Source: Bacteroidales bacterium (lineage in GTDB: Bacteria; Bacteroidota; Bacteroidia; Bacteroidales; JAOZTL01). Taken from it: a stretch of DNA of 6,682 nucleotides. The notes below the pieces were generated by a model. It had not been told where the DNA came from and searched no databases. It saw nothing but the letters and a program-made list of their open reading frames with translations. The first letter of the stretch is position 1. Each line of letters starts with the position of its first letter. Shown piece by piece: positions 6,443-6,682 of the stretch. The translations under genes were made by a program, and so were the position numbers. Location: contig JAOZTL010000065.1 of NCBI GenBank assembly GCA_029942205.1, forward strand, positions 3,523 to 10,204, in the 5' to 3' direction.

Positions 6443-6682
6443 TGGTTATCGTCCTGTGTTCCTTGTTTTTGACATCATTCTCTATTTAATTATTATGAAA
6501 TAAGAATTACATGGCAAACGTTAAAAAGTGCAAAAATAATACCTAAAAGGCAACAAAACGATTTTATTTATCGTAAAAACTGTTTTTTTCAAGCTCTTCT
6601 TACTTCCCTTTACACAAAAAACTTATAACTCACTCACAATAAGTAAATTAAACACCAACTCAGATTGAATTGTTTATTTTAA
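6443..6682. other. Gene-free upstream region of the LRR gene
   Basis: About 240 AT-rich bases to the right edge contain no convincing gene on either strand. They hold the presumed LRR promoter (see 6531-6538) and a ten-codon ATG-ATG frame on the minus strand (6478-6446) that stops three bases before the LRR start codon. No further repeat of the A/B/C family was seen here. Confidence 0.55.
6531..6538 (-). promoter_or_regulatory. Bacteroidota -7 element (TATTTTTG) upstream of the LRR gene
   Basis: The minus strand reads TATTTTTG, an exact TAnnTTTG match about 88 bases before the LRR start codon. TTG triplets lie upstream but at spacings of 12 and 15 bases rather than the usual 17-23. The leader would be about 80 bases long. 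Confidence 0.42.

Noticed and set aside
6446..6478. Ten-codon upstream open frame before the LRR gene
   Set aside because: A frame this short arises easily by chance, the peptide shows no leader-peptide pattern and no attenuator structure is evident.

Overview
The window reads as a piece of an AT-rich Bacteroidota chromosome, probably a Cytophagia/Flavobacteriia-like lineage. Three things suggest this: the MutS2 N-terminus begins in the style common in that phylum (MIYPTNFEQKIGFDKI), two upstream regions carry the Bacteroidota -7 promoter element TAnnTTTG, and leaders mostly lack a strong Shine-Dalgarno. No ribosomal RNA, tRNA, CRISPR array, integrase or transposase gene is visible.

All four recognisable genes lie on the minus strand, so the biological order runs from right to left. 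(1) 6442-5636 is a small exported leucine-rich-repeat protein. (2) 5471-3003 is full-length MutS2 with ATPase, coiled coil, KOW-like and Smr nuclease domains, starting with GTG. (3) 2637-1435 is SbcD, the Mre11-type nuclease subunit, with all metal-ligand motifs intact but no sbcC beside it. (4) 1398-1 is the N-terminal 466 residues of an exported protein built from 104-residue Ig-like repeats, cut by the left edge of the window. MutS2 and SbcD both act on nucleic acids (DNA or stalled ribosomes, and DNA ends or hairpins), but a 365-base gap separates them and nothing shows that they are co-transcribed. The flanking LRR and Ig-repeat genes look like cell-envelope or surface functions unrelated to them. 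sbcD and the Ig-repeat gene are only 36 bases apart and could share a transcript.

The most unusual structure is non-coding. A motif of about 34 bases (core CATCAAA-A-RTCGAAG) occurs three times. Copy A directly abuts the mutS2 stop codon and copy B abuts the LRR-gene stop codon, both in the same orientation. Copy C lies in the opposite orientation just before sbcD. Copies C and A therefore bracket the AT-rich 365-base mutS2-sbcD gap as imperfect terminal inverted repeats, and smaller inverted repeats sit near its centre. This resembles a MITE-like non-autonomous element or a dispersed intergenic repeat family. Copy B can also fold as a short terminator-like hairpin, but copy A cannot fold well.

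I see no convincing new multi-gene system here. The repeat family, the solitary sbcD and the near-identical repeats of the surface protein are the points worth checking.
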